A DNA stretch of 64,000 bases from positions 62,001 to 126,000 of the forward strand of contig JBDIVM010000004.1 in assembly GCA_039805905.1 (NCBI GenBank). Reading direction: 5' to 3'. Within the stretch, counting starts at the first letter, position 1. Each line of letters begins with the position of its first letter. Positions 9,095 through 18,339 of the stretch are shown here, piece by piece. The notes below the pieces were generated by a model. It searched no databases and was not told the DNA's origin. It was given only the letters and a program-made list of their open reading frames with translations. A program made the position numbers and the translations under genes. Origin of the DNA: Thermohalobaculum sp039805905. GTDB taxonomy: Bacteria; Pseudomonadota; Alphaproteobacteria; Rhodobacterales; Rhodobacteraceae.

Positions 9095-11614
9095 ATGGCA
9101 TTCTTCTCCGGCGAGAGCCGAGGAACACCTTTGGTCGACAGTGAAATGTCGGAAACGATGCGGCGCCGGCTGAACGAGGTGATCGGGCTCGGCTGGGGCG
9201 CGCTGGCGCTTCTGTTCTTCCTTTGCCTCGCGAGCTACGACGTCAACGATCCGAGCCATTTCAGTGCCACGCCCGAACCGCCCTCGAACTGGCTCGGGCG
9301 GTTCGGTGCCATACTTGCCGACGCGATGATGCGCGCCGCGGGCGCCGCAAGCTGGGGAGTGGTCGCCTTCCTCGCCGTCTGGTCGGTCCGGTTCATCCTG
9401 CATCTCGGCGAGTTCCGTTTCGCGCGCCGCGTCGTGTACGCGCCTGCCGCCTTCGTTCTGGGGATGGTCTTCGCCTCGACCCATGCGCCGTGGGATGGCT
9501 GGCCGCTGTCCTCGGGCCTCGGCGGCTTCGTCGGCGATACGGTGGTGGTCTCGCTGCTTGGCATCATCCCGGGCTCGCCGGACGCTGCCCTGAAGCTCCT
9601 GTCGCTGGTCTTCGGCGGCGGGCTTCTGCTGAGCACCGGCTTTGCGCTCGGCCTCACCCGCTTCGAGGTGCTGGCGATCCTCCTCTGGATGCTGCGCTCG
9701 CTGAGGATCGCAACCGGGCAGCTTGGCATCGCCGCTGCACGCGGCCTGCAGGAGTTGATCGACCGGTACCAGGCCTGGCGCGCGAAGCCCCGCTCGGAAA
9801 CGATGGAGCCCGCGGAACCGACCGGAAGCTGGAGGGACAAGATCGCCGCACGGATCCACCGCGTCGAGGATCCGCCGGTGTCGCGCGACGCCAAGGACGC
9901 GGAGGAGATCGAGGCGGCCCGCCACCGCACGGTCGGCGATGCGATCCGCAGCCTGACCGGCATTGCCGACGAAGCCGGCGGGGAAGCGTCTCCGGTTCCG
10001 TCCCGGCCGAGCCCGGTGGCACAGCCTGCGCGGCCGCCGAGGATCAGCCGCCGCGCCGCGCGCGAGCGCGAGCCGTCTCTCTTCGATGCCGGGGGTGCGG
10101 TTCCGGAGTACGACGCGCCACCGATGGCGTTGCTGGAGAAGCCCGTCACGATCATCCGGCCGCAGACCTCGGGCAACGCGCTGCAGGAAAATGCGCGGAT
10201 GCTGGAAACCGTGCTGGAGGATTACGGGGTCCGGGGCGAGATCACGGCGGTGAAGCCGGGGCCGGTGGTGACCCTTTACGAGCTCGAGCCAGCGCCGGGC
10301 CTGAAGGCAAGCCGGATCATCGGGCTTGCCGACGACATCGCCCGGTCGATGTCGGCACTGTCCGCGCGCGTCTCGACCGTGCCCGGACGCTCGGTGATCG
10401 GCATCGAGCTGCCCAACACCCGGCGCGAGACCGTGCTCCTGCGCGAGGTCCTGGAGAGCCCGGCCTATGGCGACAGCCAGGTCAAGCTGGCCCTTGCGCT
10501 CGGCAAGGACATCTCCGGCCAGCCGGTGGTGGCGAACCTCGCGCGGATGCCGCATTTGCTGATCGCCGGCACCACCGGCTCGGGGAAGTCGGTGGCGATC
10601 AACACCATGATCCTCAGCCTGCTCTACCGGATGAGCCCGCGCGAGTGCCGCCTGATCATGATCGATCCGAAGATGCTCGAGCTTTCGGTCTATGACGGCA
10701 TCCCGCACCTCCTGGCCCCCGTCGTCACCGAGCCGAAGAAGGCGGTGGTGGCGCTGAAATGGGTGGTGGCCGAGATGGAGGAGCGCTACCGCAAGATGTC
10801 GAAGCTCGGCGTACGCAACATCGACGGCTACAACGCCCGCGTGCGCGAGGCCCTGAAGCGGGGCGAGGACCTGAGCCGCGTGGTGCAGACCGGCTTCGAC
10901 GAGGCGACCGGCGAGCCGGTCTACGAATCCGAGGCGATGCAGCCGGAGGAGATACCCTTCATCGTCGTCATCGTCGACGAGATGGCCGACCTGATGATGG
11001 TCGCCGGCAAGGAGATCGAGGCCTGCATCCAGCGCCTCGCCCAGATGGCGCGGGCCAGCGGAATCCATCTGATCATGGCGACCCAGCGGCCCTCGGTGGA
11101 TGTGATCACCGGCACGATCAAGGCGAACTTCCCGACCCGGATCTCGTTCCAGGTTACCTCTAAGATCGACAGCCGTACCATTCTGGGCGAGCAGGGGGCC
11201 GAGCAGCTCCTTGGCCAGGGCGACATGCTCTACATGGCCGGCGGCGGGCGGATCACCCGCGTGCACGGGCCGTTCGTCAGCGACGAGGAGGTCGAGGAGG
11301 TGGTGCGCCATCTCAAGACGCTGGGCGAGCCGGTCTACGAGAGCGGCGTCACCGACGGCGCCGACGAGGATGCCCAGGCGCTGGTCGAGGAGAAGCTGGG
11401 GCTCGCCACCGCCAGTGACGACGACGCCTCGCTGTACGACAAGGCGGTGGCGATCGTGGCGCGTGACAGGAAGTGCTCGACGAGCTACATCCAGCGCAAG
11501 CTCGCCATCGGCTACAACAAGGCGGCCCGCCTCGTCGAGCAGATGGAGAGCCAGGGCGTGGTCAGCCCCGCCAACGCGGTCGGCAAGCGCGAGATCCTGA
11601 TCGAGGAGCGGTAG
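9095..11614 (+). CDS. ftsK: DNA translocase FtsK
   Basis: An 839-residue septal DNA pump that clears chromosome dimers and drives dif recombination at division. It has four hydrophobic segments in the first 200 residues, a variable linker (about 230–340) and the motor domain. The Walker A motif GTTGSGKS is at residues 492–499. Walker B is in FIVVIVDEMADL, followed by the GIHLIMATQRPSVDVITG segment. A C-terminal gamma winged helix (SCT/KCSTSYIQRKLAIGYNKAARLVEQME) recognises KOPS sites. Length is normal for alphaproteobacteria, which have a short linker. It sits upstream of lolA, a common arrangement. Confidence 0.96.
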   Translation: MAFFSGESRGTPLVDSEMSETMRRRLNEVIGLGWGALALLFFLCLASYDVNDPSHFSATPEPPSNWLGRFGAILADAMMRAAGAASWGVVAFLAVWSVRFILHLGEFRFARRVVYAPAAFVLGMVFASTHAPWDGWPLSSGLGGFVGDTVVVSLLGIIPGSPDAALKLLSLVFGGGLLLSTGFALGLTRFEVLAILLWMLRSLRIATGQLGIAAARGLQELIDRYQAWRAKPRSETMEPAEPTGSWRDKIAARIHRVEDPPVSRDAKDAEEIEAARHRTVGDAIRSLTGIADEAGGEASPVPSRPSPVAQPARPPRISRRAAREREPSLFDAGGAVPEYDAPPMALLEKPVTIIRPQTSGNALQENARMLETVLEDYGVRGEITAVKPGPVVTLYELEPAPGLKASRIIGLADDIARSMSALSARVSTVPGRSVIGIELPNTRRETVLLREVLESPAYGDSQVKLALALGKDISGQPVVANLARMPHLLIAGTTGSGKSVAINTMILSLLYRMSPRECRLIMIDPKMLELSVYDGIPHLLAPVVTEPKKAVVALKWVVAEMEERYRKMSKLGVRNIDGYNARVREALKRGEDLSRVVQTGFDEATGEPVYESEAMQPEEIPFIVVIVDEMADLMMVAGKEIEACIQRLAQMARASGIHLIMATQRPSVDVITGTIKANFPTRISFQVTSKIDSRTILGEQGAEQLLGQGDMLYMAGGGRITRVHGPFVSDEEVEEVVRHLKTLGEPVYESGVTDGADEDAQALVEEKLGLATASDDDASLYDKAVAIVARDRKCSTSYIQRKLAIGYNKAARLVEQMESQGVVSPANAVGKREILIEER

Positions 11615-11727
11615 GGACATCCGGCACCGCCTGCAGAGGTTCCCTTCTCTCGCCGTCTGGACTAGAAACGCCGGAACCGGCTGGCGCAGCCCGTTGCATC
11701 GATCAGGACGCACCCCAGGTAAGGTCT

Positions 11728-12336
11728 ATGGACAGACGCACGCTTCTTCTGAGTTCCTCGCTGCTTCTTCTCGCCGCGATGGCCGCGCCTGCAGCCGCCG
11801 CGCTTTTGGGCAGCGACATGCGCGACCTCGCGCGGATCTCGAACTACCTGAACGGCATCTCGACCATGCAGGGCAACTTTGTCCAGGTCGGGCATGACGG
11901 CGAGTTGTCCGAGGGTACGTTCTACCTGCGCCGCCCGGGTCGCATCCGCTTCGAGTACCGCCCGCCGAACCCGGCGCTGGTGGTGGCCGACGGGGTCTGG
12001 GTGGGAGTCTACGACAAGCGGCTGAACACGCTCGACCGGTATCCGCTGAACTCGACGCCGCTCGATCTCCTGCTGCGCGAGCGGGTCGATCTGCGCAAGG
12101 AGGGGGCCGTTCAGTCGATCGAGCGCGGCGAGGGGGTGATGCGCGTGCTCGCGATCGACCCCGAGAATGCCGACCAGGGCTCGATCACGCTCGTGTTCGG
12201 CGACAACCCGCTCGAGCTCAGGCAGTGGATCGTGGTCGACGCACAGGGACTGGCGACCACGGTGGCGCTGAGCGAGATGCAGTCGAACGTGACGCTGGAC
12301 CCGAACCTGTTCTTCATCGAGGAACCCAAGCGCTGA
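11728..12336 (+). CDS. lolA: Outer-membrane lipoprotein carrier protein LolA
   Basis: A 202-residue periplasmic carrier that ferries lipoproteins from the inner to the outer membrane. Residues 1–24 form a signal peptide (RR, Leu-rich core, AAPAAAA). The mature part contains the LolA pattern MQGNFVQVGHDGELSEGTFYLRRPGRIRFEY and the later strand-rich half. ATG 11728 was chosen because it gives a proper signal peptide; the open frame continues upstream without one. The gene is 113 bases after ftsK and converges with xth. Confidence 0.93.
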   Translation: MDRRTLLLSSSLLLLAAMAAPAAAALLGSDMRDLARISNYLNGISTMQGNFVQVGHDGELSEGTFYLRRPGRIRFEYRPPNPALVVADGVWVGVYDKRLNTLDRYPLNSTPLDLLLRERVDLRKEGAVQSIERGEGVMRVLAIDPENADQGSITLVFGDNPLELRQWIVVDAQGLATTVALSEMQSNVTLDPNLFFIEEPKR

Positions 12337-12346
12337 CCGCACCCGA

Positions 12347-12362
12347 CGCCGGCAGGCCGGCG
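12347..12362. terminator. Small GC hairpin between lolA and xth
   Basis: A CGCCGG/CCGGCG stem with a 4-base CAGG loop fills the 27-base gap between two convergent stop codons. There is no T-run on either side, so a bidirectional terminator role is only plausible. Confidence 0.35.
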
Positions 12363-12363
12363 G

Positions 12364-13152
12364 TCAGAGATCGAAGCTTGCCATCACCGGCACGTGGTCG
12401 GAGGGTTGCTCCGCGCCCCGCCAGTCGCGCAGGATCCGGCTCGATCCGGGCACGTCGCGCAGGCCGCCCCTGACCCAGATGTGGTCGAGGCGCCGGCCGC
12501 GGTCGGACCCGGCCCAGTCAGAAGCCCGGTAGGACCACCACGAATAGAGCTTCTCGGGCGGCGGCAGATGGGCGCGGGTAACGTCGATCCAGCCGCCCGC
12601 CGCCAGCACACGGCCGAGCGCCTCGACCTCGACGGGGGTGTGGCTGACCACCTTCAGGAGCTGCTGGTGGGACCAGACGTCCTCCTCGAGCGGCGCGATG
12701 TTGAGGTCGCCGACGAGAATCGCGGGCCCGTCCTGCCTGGCTGCCCACACCTCCATCTCGGCCAGGAAGTCGAGCTTGTGGCCGAATTTCGGGTTCCGCT
12801 CGCGGTCCGGTTCGTCGCCGCCTGCGGGCACGTAGAAGTTGTGCAACACCGCGCCGCCCGGAAGACGCGCCGTCACATGGCGGGCATCGCCCCTTCCGCA
12901 CCAGTCGACATGGCCGGCGTCCTCGATCGGTATCCGGCTCAGGATCGCGACGCCGTTGTAGCCCTTCTGCCCGCGCGCCACGGCGTGGACATAGCCCAGC
13001 GCGGCGAAATCCTCGAGCGGGACCTTCTCCACCGGCGACTTGGTTTCCTGCAGGCAGAGGATGTCCGGTCGCTCGGCGGCGAGGAAACGGGCAACCAGCC
13101 CCTCCCGCAGCCGGACCGAATTGATGTTCCAGGTCGCGATCGTCAGCACCAT
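12364..13152 (-). CDS. xthA: Exonuclease III family (xth)
   Basis: A 262-residue ExoIII/AP endonuclease that nicks abasic sites and trims 3' ends in base-excision repair. It starts TIATWNINSVRLREG, has the metal residue in CLQETKSPVEK, GYNGVAILSR, LVGDLNIAPLEEDVW, and ends in RLDHIWVRGGL and PSDHVPV with the catalytic Asp-His pair. ATG at 13152 gives the standard N-terminus. The frame stays open further upstream only because it reads through the 14-bp tandem repeat, giving a low-complexity extension that is not part of the family. Confidence 0.93.
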   Translation of the reverse strand: MVLTIATWNINSVRLREGLVARFLAAERPDILCLQETKSPVEKVPLEDFAALGYVHAVARGQKGYNGVAILSRIPIEDAGHVDWCGRGDARHVTARLPGGAVLHNFYVPAGGDEPDRERNPKFGHKLDFLAEMEVWAARQDGPAILVGDLNIAPLEEDVWSHQQLLKVVSHTPVEVEALGRVLAAGGWIDVTRAHLPPPEKLYSWWSYRASDWAGSDRGRRLDHIWVRGGLRDVPGSSRILRDWRGAEQPSDHVPVMASFDL

Positions 13153-13229
13153 CCCCCGCTCCTCCCCGATCCGGCAGCCCGCAGGATGGACCGGCGGGTG
13201 GCTCGGCTCAACCCGAAAGAAGCCGCCTC

Positions 13230-13320
13230 GAAGACTTCGCCCGGAAGACTTCGCCCGGAAGACTTCGCCCGGAAGACTTCGCCCGGAAGACTTCGCCCGG
13301 AAGACTTCGCCCGGAAGACT
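13230..13320. repeat. 14-bp tandem repeat, six perfect copies plus a half copy
   Basis: The unit GAAGACTTCGCCCG occurs six times head to tail from 13230 to 13313, then the first seven bases again (13314–13320). The unit contains a near-palindrome, GAAGACTTC. It lies in the space between the xth start (13152) and the terminator of the regulator gene, so it falls outside any supported gene. The 14-base length keeps all frames open as 14-residue peptide repeats, which makes false coding signals on both strands. Confidence 0.95.
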
Positions 13321-13340
13321 CTGCCGTGGCGGCCGGTTCG

Positions 13341-13378
13341 AAAGAAACGCGCCCGGCACCTTTCAGCACCGGGCGCGT
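13341..13378 (-). terminator. Intrinsic terminator of the response regulator gene
   Basis: A perfect 10-bp stem (13347–13356 with 13369–13378, arm ACGCGCCCGG) and a 12-base loop. Reading leftward on the minus strand it is followed by TTTCTTT, as expected for a rho-independent terminator. It lies 135 bases past the regulator's stop codon and insulates it from the repeat and xth. Confidence 0.75.
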
Positions 13379-13512
13379 GCCCGTTTCGGGCGGGCCACGG
13401 ACGGGGTGAGGGGAGCCCCATCCGTCCCGGCAGCGGTCGGTTCGGGGGGAAAGGCCGCTGCCTCAGGGTTGAATCTAGGAACCACCACCGGTCGCTTCAA
13501 GGGAGTTCCGGC

Positions 13513-14199
13513 TTACATTCCGAGCCGGTACCCTCCGACTTCGGTGAGCAGGATGGTGGCGTTTGCCGGATCCGGCTCGATCTTCTGCCGGAGCCGATAG
13601 ATATGCGTTTCGAGCGTGTGAGTGGTCACGCCGGCATTGTAGCCCCAGACCTCGCGCAGCAGCACGTCGCGCTCGACCGTACGGCCGCCCGAGCGGTAGA
13701 GGAACTTCAGGATGTTCGTCTCCTTCTCGGTCAGTCGAACCTTTCTCTCCTGGTCGTCCACGAGAGTCTTGGCGCCGGGGCGGAAGCTGTACGGGCCGAT
13801 GGGAAAGACCGCGTCCTCGGACTGCTCGTGCTGACGCAGCTGGGCGCGAATACGCGCCAGCAGCACCGGGAACTTGAAAGGCTTGGCGACGTAGTCATTG
13901 GCGCCGGAATCGAGCCCGAGGATGGTGTCGGCATCCGTGGCGTGCCCGGTCAGCATCAGCACCGGACACTTGATGCCCGCCTTGCGCAACAGGCGGCAGA
14001 GCTCACGCCCGTCCATGTCGGGCAACCCGACATCGAGGATGATCAGGTCGTGCATCTCGGACTTGGCCCGTTCGATGCCGCGGTGGCCGTCCTCGGCCTC
14101 GTAGACGTCGAACTCCTCCATCATCATGAGCTGATCAGACAGCGCCTCGCGCAAATCGACGTCATCGTCGATCAGCAGGATCTTCTTGGCCACGGTCAT
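13513..14199 (-). CDS. cenR: CenR-like OmpR-family response regulator
   Basis: A 228-residue two-domain response regulator. The receiver domain (5–120) has the acidic pocket (IDDDVD), phospho-acceptor Asp in LILDVGLPDMDG, Thr in LMLTGH and Lys in YVAKPFKFP. The winged-helix domain (about 130–226) ends with the DNA-recognition helix THTLETHIYRLRQKIE. The whole pattern matches CenR, which controls envelope genes with histidine kinase CenK in Caulobacter and Rhodobacter. No kinase is adjacent, as is usual for cenR. ATG 14199 is preceded by GGAGAGATGCC; an earlier in-frame start would add ten residues that do not fit the family. Confidence 0.8.
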   Translation of the reverse strand: MTVAKKILLIDDDVDLREALSDQLMMMEEFDVYEAEDGHRGIERAKSEMHDLIILDVGLPDMDGRELCRLLRKAGIKCPVLMLTGHATDADTILGLDSGANDYVAKPFKFPVLLARIRAQLRQHEQSEDAVFPIGPYSFRPGAKTLVDDQERKVRLTEKETNILKFLYRSGGRTVERDVLLREVWGYNAGVTTHTLETHIYRLRQKIEPDPANATILLTEVGGYRLGM

Positions 14200-14411
14200 G
14201 GCATCTCTCCGCGCAGTGAACTGGCGCATATCTGGCGCAGGCCGCCCGCAAGCCCAAGCAATTTGTCAGAACCTCACCAATCCGTGTGCGACACCGCGTC
14301 ATTGTTACGAAGCCTGCAGGCATTCTGGCGCCGCCCGGGATATGTTGCTATCTCCACCGCGCGTGAGGCGGTCGCCAAGCTGGCGTCGAAGCCGCCCGGA
14401 GAGATGCGCCC

Positions 14412-15515
14412 ATGACCCTGTCGCTCACTGCAGAGGAACGGGTAGCCCGTGCCCGCGCCGATCTCAGGATCGGCGCAACGGTGGCGCTGTGCTCGGACGC
14501 GGGCGGAGCCCTGGTTCTGGCTGCGGAAACGCTGTCGGATGCCCGTCTGGGAGCACTCAGGGGAGTGGCGCCGGAGTCCCTGGATCTTGCGGTCAGCCAC
14601 CGTCGGGCCGAGACGCTGCGGGCGCGGGCCTATGACGGCGATCTCGCAAGAATCGTGCTGCCGGACGATGCCGACGCTGCCTGGGTGCTGGCGACCGCCG
14701 ACCCCTCGCGCGACCTGGCGACGCCGCTCAAGGGGCCCTATGCGACCCGGCGCGAAGGCCCGTCGGACCTGCATGCGCTGGCACTGACGCTCGCCAAGCA
14801 GGCCCGGCTGCTGCCGGCTGCGGTCGTTGCCTTCTGGCCGGATGCCTCCGTGGTCCGACGCCTGGCAAGGGAAGCCGGGCTTTCGGTGGTCACGGCCGAG
14901 TCGCTGCGATCGTCGGGTGCCGCCGCCATGCGCGTCGAACGGGTGTCGGGCGCCAGGGTTCCGACCAAGTTTGCCGAGGCGGGGCGGCTGCATGTGTTCC
15001 GGCCCGCGGACGGCGGCGAGGAGCATTACGCGATCGAGGTCGGCCGCCCCTCGCGGTCGGTTCCGGTGCTGGCCCGCCTGCACTCGGCCTGCTTCACGGG
15101 CGACGTCATCGGCTCGCTGAAATGCGACTGCGGTCCGCAGCTTGCGGCGGCGATGACCCAGATCGCGAAGGAGGGCGCGGGCGTGCTCCTCTACATGAAC
15201 CAGGAGGGCAGGGGCATCGGTCTTGCCAACAAGATGCGGGCCTATGCACTGCAGGACCAGGGCTTCGACACGGTCGAGGCCAACCACCGCCTCGGCTTCG
15301 AGGACGACGAGCGCGACTTCCGGCTGGGCGCCGCGATCCTGAAGGCGCTCGGCTTCGGCGCGGTCCGGCTGATGACCAACAACCCCGCCAAGATCGCGAT
15401 GATGCGCGAGGCTGGGATCGAGGTGACCGAGCGGGTGCCGCTGAAGGTCGGCGAGACCGCCCACAACACCGCCTATCTGGCGACCAAGGCCGCGAAGAGC
15501 GGGCATCTGCTGTGA
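14412..15515 (+). CDS. ribA: GTP cyclohydrolase II RibA
   Basis: A 367-residue first-step enzyme of riboflavin synthesis, which opens GTP to a diaminopyrimidine. The zinc ligands Cys227, Cys238 and Cys240 have the spacing of E. coli RibA. They are followed by the GAGVLLYMNQEGRGIGLANK, catalytic Tyr/Arg and MTNNPAKI segments. The first 180 residues form a long extra N-terminal domain that is usual in Rhodobacterales RibA but carries no DHBP synthase signature. GGAGAG precedes the ATG. The following L,D-transpeptidase gene begins at or just after its stop, so both share a message. Confidence 0.92.
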   Translation: MTLSLTAEERVARARADLRIGATVALCSDAGGALVLAAETLSDARLGALRGVAPESLDLAVSHRRAETLRARAYDGDLARIVLPDDADAAWVLATADPSRDLATPLKGPYATRREGPSDLHALALTLAKQARLLPAAVVAFWPDASVVRRLAREAGLSVVTAESLRSSGAAAMRVERVSGARVPTKFAEAGRLHVFRPADGGEEHYAIEVGRPSRSVPVLARLHSACFTGDVIGSLKCDCGPQLAAAMTQIAKEGAGVLLYMNQEGRGIGLANKMRAYALQDQGFDTVEANHRLGFEDDERDFRLGAAILKALGFGAVRLMTNNPAKIAMMREAGIEVTERVPLKVGETAHNTAYLATKAAKSGHLL

Positions 15516-15517
15516 CC

Positions 15518-16048
15518 ATGGGTCTGCCGCGCCCCGGCGACCTCGTGGTCGGCCCCTGGGGCGCGCGGTTCCGCGGGCGGCGCTTCCCCTGCTCGGTCGG
15601 GCGCGGCAAGGTGCGTCCGGCCGCGGTCAAGACCGAGGGCGACCTGGCGAGCCCTGCAGGCGCGTGGCGGCTCCTCTGGCTCTACTGGCGCGCCGACCGG
15701 CTGGCGCGTCCGGCGACGGTGCTGCCGGTGGTGCCGCTGGGGACGCGGCAGGGCTGGTCCGAGGATCCTTCCGACCCTGCCTACAACCGGCCGATCCGCC
15801 ATCCCCATCCTTTCCCGGCCGACCGCATGGCGCGGGGCGACGGACTCTACGACATCTGTGCCGTCACCGACCATAATGCCGATCCGGTGGTGCCGGGCGC
15901 TGGCAGCGCGATCTTTGTCCATCTCTGGCGCCGGCCGCGCTGGCCGACGGCGGGCTGCGTCGCCTTCCGGCGGCCGGACCTCGAGTGGATCCTGGCCCGG
16001 TGGGACCGCAAGTCGCGGCTGGTGATCCGGGAACGTGGCGGGCTCTGA
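15518..16048 (+). CDS. L,D-transpeptidase-fold protein (YkuD family)
   Basis: A 176-residue protein with the YkuD catalytic pattern: HLWRRPRWPTAGCVAFRRPDL, where His and the nucleophile Cys stand in the order expected of L,D-transpeptidases. It lacks a clear signal peptide, which is common for this short alphaproteobacterial subgroup, so export is uncertain. Such enzymes cross-link peptidoglycan or attach proteins to it. A GTG at 15512, overlapping the ribA stop, could also be the start and would couple translation; ATG 15518 is taken here. Confidence 0.82.
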   Translation: MGLPRPGDLVVGPWGARFRGRRFPCSVGRGKVRPAAVKTEGDLASPAGAWRLLWLYWRADRLARPATVLPVVPLGTRQGWSEDPSDPAYNRPIRHPHPFPADRMARGDGLYDICAVTDHNADPVVPGAGSAIFVHLWRRPRWPTAGCVAFRRPDLEWILARWDRKSRLVIRERGGL

Positions 16049-16050
16049 GC

Positions 16051-18339
16051 CTAACTGGCGCGCCGCGCGCGCTGCAGGGCCTCCCAGACGCGGAGCGGCG
16101 TGAACGGCGCCTCGATTGGCTTGGCCCCGGCCCGGATCAGCGCGTCGCGCATCGCAAGGGCCGTGGCCGGGATGCCGCCGACCGCGCCCGACTCGCCGCA
16201 GCCCTTGACGCCGAGCGGGTTGGCCGCCGCCGGCACCTCGACGAAGCGGAGATCGAACCGCGGCACGTCGCCTGCCCGCGGCATCCGGTAGTCCATGAAG
16301 CTCGCCGCCAGCGGCTGCCCGCTCTCGGGGTCCCAGGCCGCGGCCTCGCCCATGATCTGGCCGATGCCCTGGACGACGCCGCCATAGACCTGGCCGGCGG
16401 CGAGTTCGGGGTTGATGATGCGGCCGAAATCGTCGGCGATGGTGTAGCGGGTGATGCGGGCCGCGCCGGTCTCGCCGTCGATCTCGACCTCGGCGATGTG
16501 GCAGCCATTCGGGAAGGTCGAGGTGGAGTCGCCGACCGAGCCCTTGGCGATGATCTCGCCTGGCCCCTCGGCCAGTTTCGCGAGGCGGACCGCGCGGTCG
16601 GTGCCGGCGACACGGAAGACGCCGCCCTCGGCGGCCGAGAACTCGATGTCGCTCTCGGCTGCCTCGAGTCGTTCCGCGGCCAGCCTGCGGCCCCGGGCGA
16701 TCATGTCGTCGCTGGCGCGCAGCAGCACCCGGCTGGCCATGATCAGCGAGCGCGAGCCGCCGGTGCCACCGCCCGCGGGCAGCGCGTCGGAATCGCCCGC
16801 CATCACCTCGATTGCCTCGATATCGAGACCGAGCTTCTCGTGCGCCACCTGGGCCCAGGCGGTCTCGTGGCCCTGGCCGGTGTCCTGGGTGCCGATCCAG
16901 ATCGCGAGCCTGCCGTCGGGGGTCAATCGGAACCGGGTATGCTCCAGCGGCTGGCCGCCGGTGCGCTCCATGTAATAGGCGAGGCCGATCCCGGCATGGC
17001 GGCCGCGCGCCGCCACGCCGGCCGCGCGGGTCGCGAATCCGGCATAATCCGCGCGCGCCAGGGCATCAGCCATGACCCGGTGGGGGTCGAGGCTGTCGAA
17101 GGTCAGCCCGCCCGGGGTCCGGTGCGGCACCCGGTCCGGGGTCAGCAGGTTGCGGCGGCGGAACTCGGCCGGATCGACGCCGAACTCGCGGGCGGCGGCC
17201 TCCATCAGCCGCTCGGTGGCGTGGATCGTCTCGGGCCGGCCGGCACCGCGATAGGCGTCGGTCGGCGTCGTGTTTGTGAAGGCGCCGCGTACCTCGGCGT
17301 GCATCGCCTGCACCCGGTACATGCCGCCGAGCAGCCCGGCCGAGAACACGGTGTGGATGCCGGCGCCGAAGGTCGAGAAATACGCCCCGAGCCCCGAGAC
17401 GGTGCGCATCCGCATGGCGAGGCAGATACCGCCGGCGTCGAAGGCGCCCTCGACGGTTCCTCGCATGTCGCGGCCCTGGGCGTCGGACAGGAAGCTCTCG
17501 GACCGGTCGCCGACCCATTTGACGGGGCGGCCGAGGTCCTGCGCCGCAAGTGCGCAGAGGCCGTATTCCGGATGGCCCATCAGCTTCATGCCGAAGCCGC
17601 CCCCGACATCCGGCACATGGACACGCACCCGGCCCGGCTCCACCCCAAGCGCCCGCGCGATCTTGGCCCGCATGCCGTGGGCGCCCTGGCAGCCGACCCA
17701 TCCCTCCCAGCGGGCGGTCTCAGGGTCGTGGCGGATGTTGATCGCACGTGGCTCCATCGGTGCGACCACGATCCGCTGGTTCAGGACCTGGGTCGAGACC
17801 ACCCGGGCGGCGGTCGCGAACAGCGCCTCGGTCGCCGGGCGATTCCCCATCTCCCAGCGGTAGGCGAGGTTGCCGGGTGCCTCGCCATGGAGCCCGGGTG
17901 CGCCGGGCTCGAGCGCGGCCTCGGGGTCGACCACAGGAGCAAGTTCGTCGATCTCCATCTCGATCGCCTCGGCGGCCTCCTCGGCATCGGCCCGCGTTTC
18001 GGCGACAACGAAGGCTACCGGCTGACCGACGTAGCGGACCGTACCCTCGGCCAGGTGCGGCATCACCACCGGCGCCGGGGCGGGATCGAGCGGCAGCTCG
18101 TTCCCGAGAGGGGCGAGGCGCCCGGCGATCTCGGCGGCGGTCCAGACCGCAAGCACGCCGGGTGCGGTGCGTGCAGCGGTCGCGTCGAGGCGCGCGATGC
18201 GGCCATGCGCCACGGGGCTGCGCAGCAGCGCTGCATGGGACTGGCCCGGCAGAACGATGTCGTCTATGAACCGGCCCTGTCCGCGCAGCAGCCGCTGGTC
18301 TTCGCGCCGCCGCACAGGCTGGCCAAGTCCGAATTTCAT
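16051..18339 (-). CDS. Molybdenum hydroxylase large subunit, form II CoxL-like, orphan
   Basis: A 762-residue xanthine-oxidase-family subunit that binds the molybdopterin cofactor. It begins with the family lead FGLGQPVRRREDQRLLRGQGRF. Residues 362–368 read AYRGAGR, the signature of form II CoxL-like proteins (form I CO dehydrogenase has a different, Cys-bearing loop). The catalytic Glu is in GCGESGAVGG near the C-terminus. ATG 18339 follows a GGAGGGAA ribosome site. No gene for an iron–sulfur or FAD subunit is next to it: L,D-transpeptidase converges on one side and an unrelated gene diverges on the other. The substrate may be an aldehyde or N-heterocycle; CO oxidation is not supported. Confidence 0.88.
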   Translation of the reverse strand: MKFGLGQPVRRREDQRLLRGQGRFIDDIVLPGQSHAALLRSPVAHGRIARLDATAARTAPGVLAVWTAAEIAGRLAPLGNELPLDPAPAPVVMPHLAEGTVRYVGQPVAFVVAETRADAEEAAEAIEMEIDELAPVVDPEAALEPGAPGLHGEAPGNLAYRWEMGNRPATEALFATAARVVSTQVLNQRIVVAPMEPRAINIRHDPETARWEGWVGCQGAHGMRAKIARALGVEPGRVRVHVPDVGGGFGMKLMGHPEYGLCALAAQDLGRPVKWVGDRSESFLSDAQGRDMRGTVEGAFDAGGICLAMRMRTVSGLGAYFSTFGAGIHTVFSAGLLGGMYRVQAMHAEVRGAFTNTTPTDAYRGAGRPETIHATERLMEAAAREFGVDPAEFRRRNLLTPDRVPHRTPGGLTFDSLDPHRVMADALARADYAGFATRAAGVAARGRHAGIGLAYYMERTGGQPLEHTRFRLTPDGRLAIWIGTQDTGQGHETAWAQVAHEKLGLDIEAIEVMAGDSDALPAGGGTGGSRSLIMASRVLLRASDDMIARGRRLAAERLEAAESDIEFSAAEGGVFRVAGTDRAVRLAKLAEGPGEIIAKGSVGDSTSTFPNGCHIAEVEIDGETGAARITRYTIADDFGRIINPELAAGQVYGGVVQGIGQIMGEAAAWDPESGQPLAASFMDYRMPRAGDVPRFDLRFVEVPAAANPLGVKGCGESGAVGGIPATALAMRDALIRAGAKPIEAPFTPLRVWEALQRARRAS

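Noticed and set aside
5546..11713. A very long minus-strand open frame opposite the amidase–ftsK genes
   Set aside because: It lies fully antisense to well-supported genes with clear domains. Long empty antisense frames are common in very GC-rich DNA, and its translation is Arg/Ala/Gly-rich with no known domain.
13230..13320. CRISPR or protein-coding repeat
   Set aside because: The units are 14 bases with no spacers, and no frame has a start, ribosome site or domain outside the repeat.
12364..13359. A longer exonuclease III with 69 extra N-terminal residues
   Set aside because: The extension reads through the 14-bp repeat and adds no known domain; the ATG at 13152 gives the usual family N-terminus.
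16051..18339. Form I carbon monoxide dehydrogenase
   Set aside because: The active-site loop is AYRGAGR and not the Cys-bearing form I loop, and the other subunits are absent.
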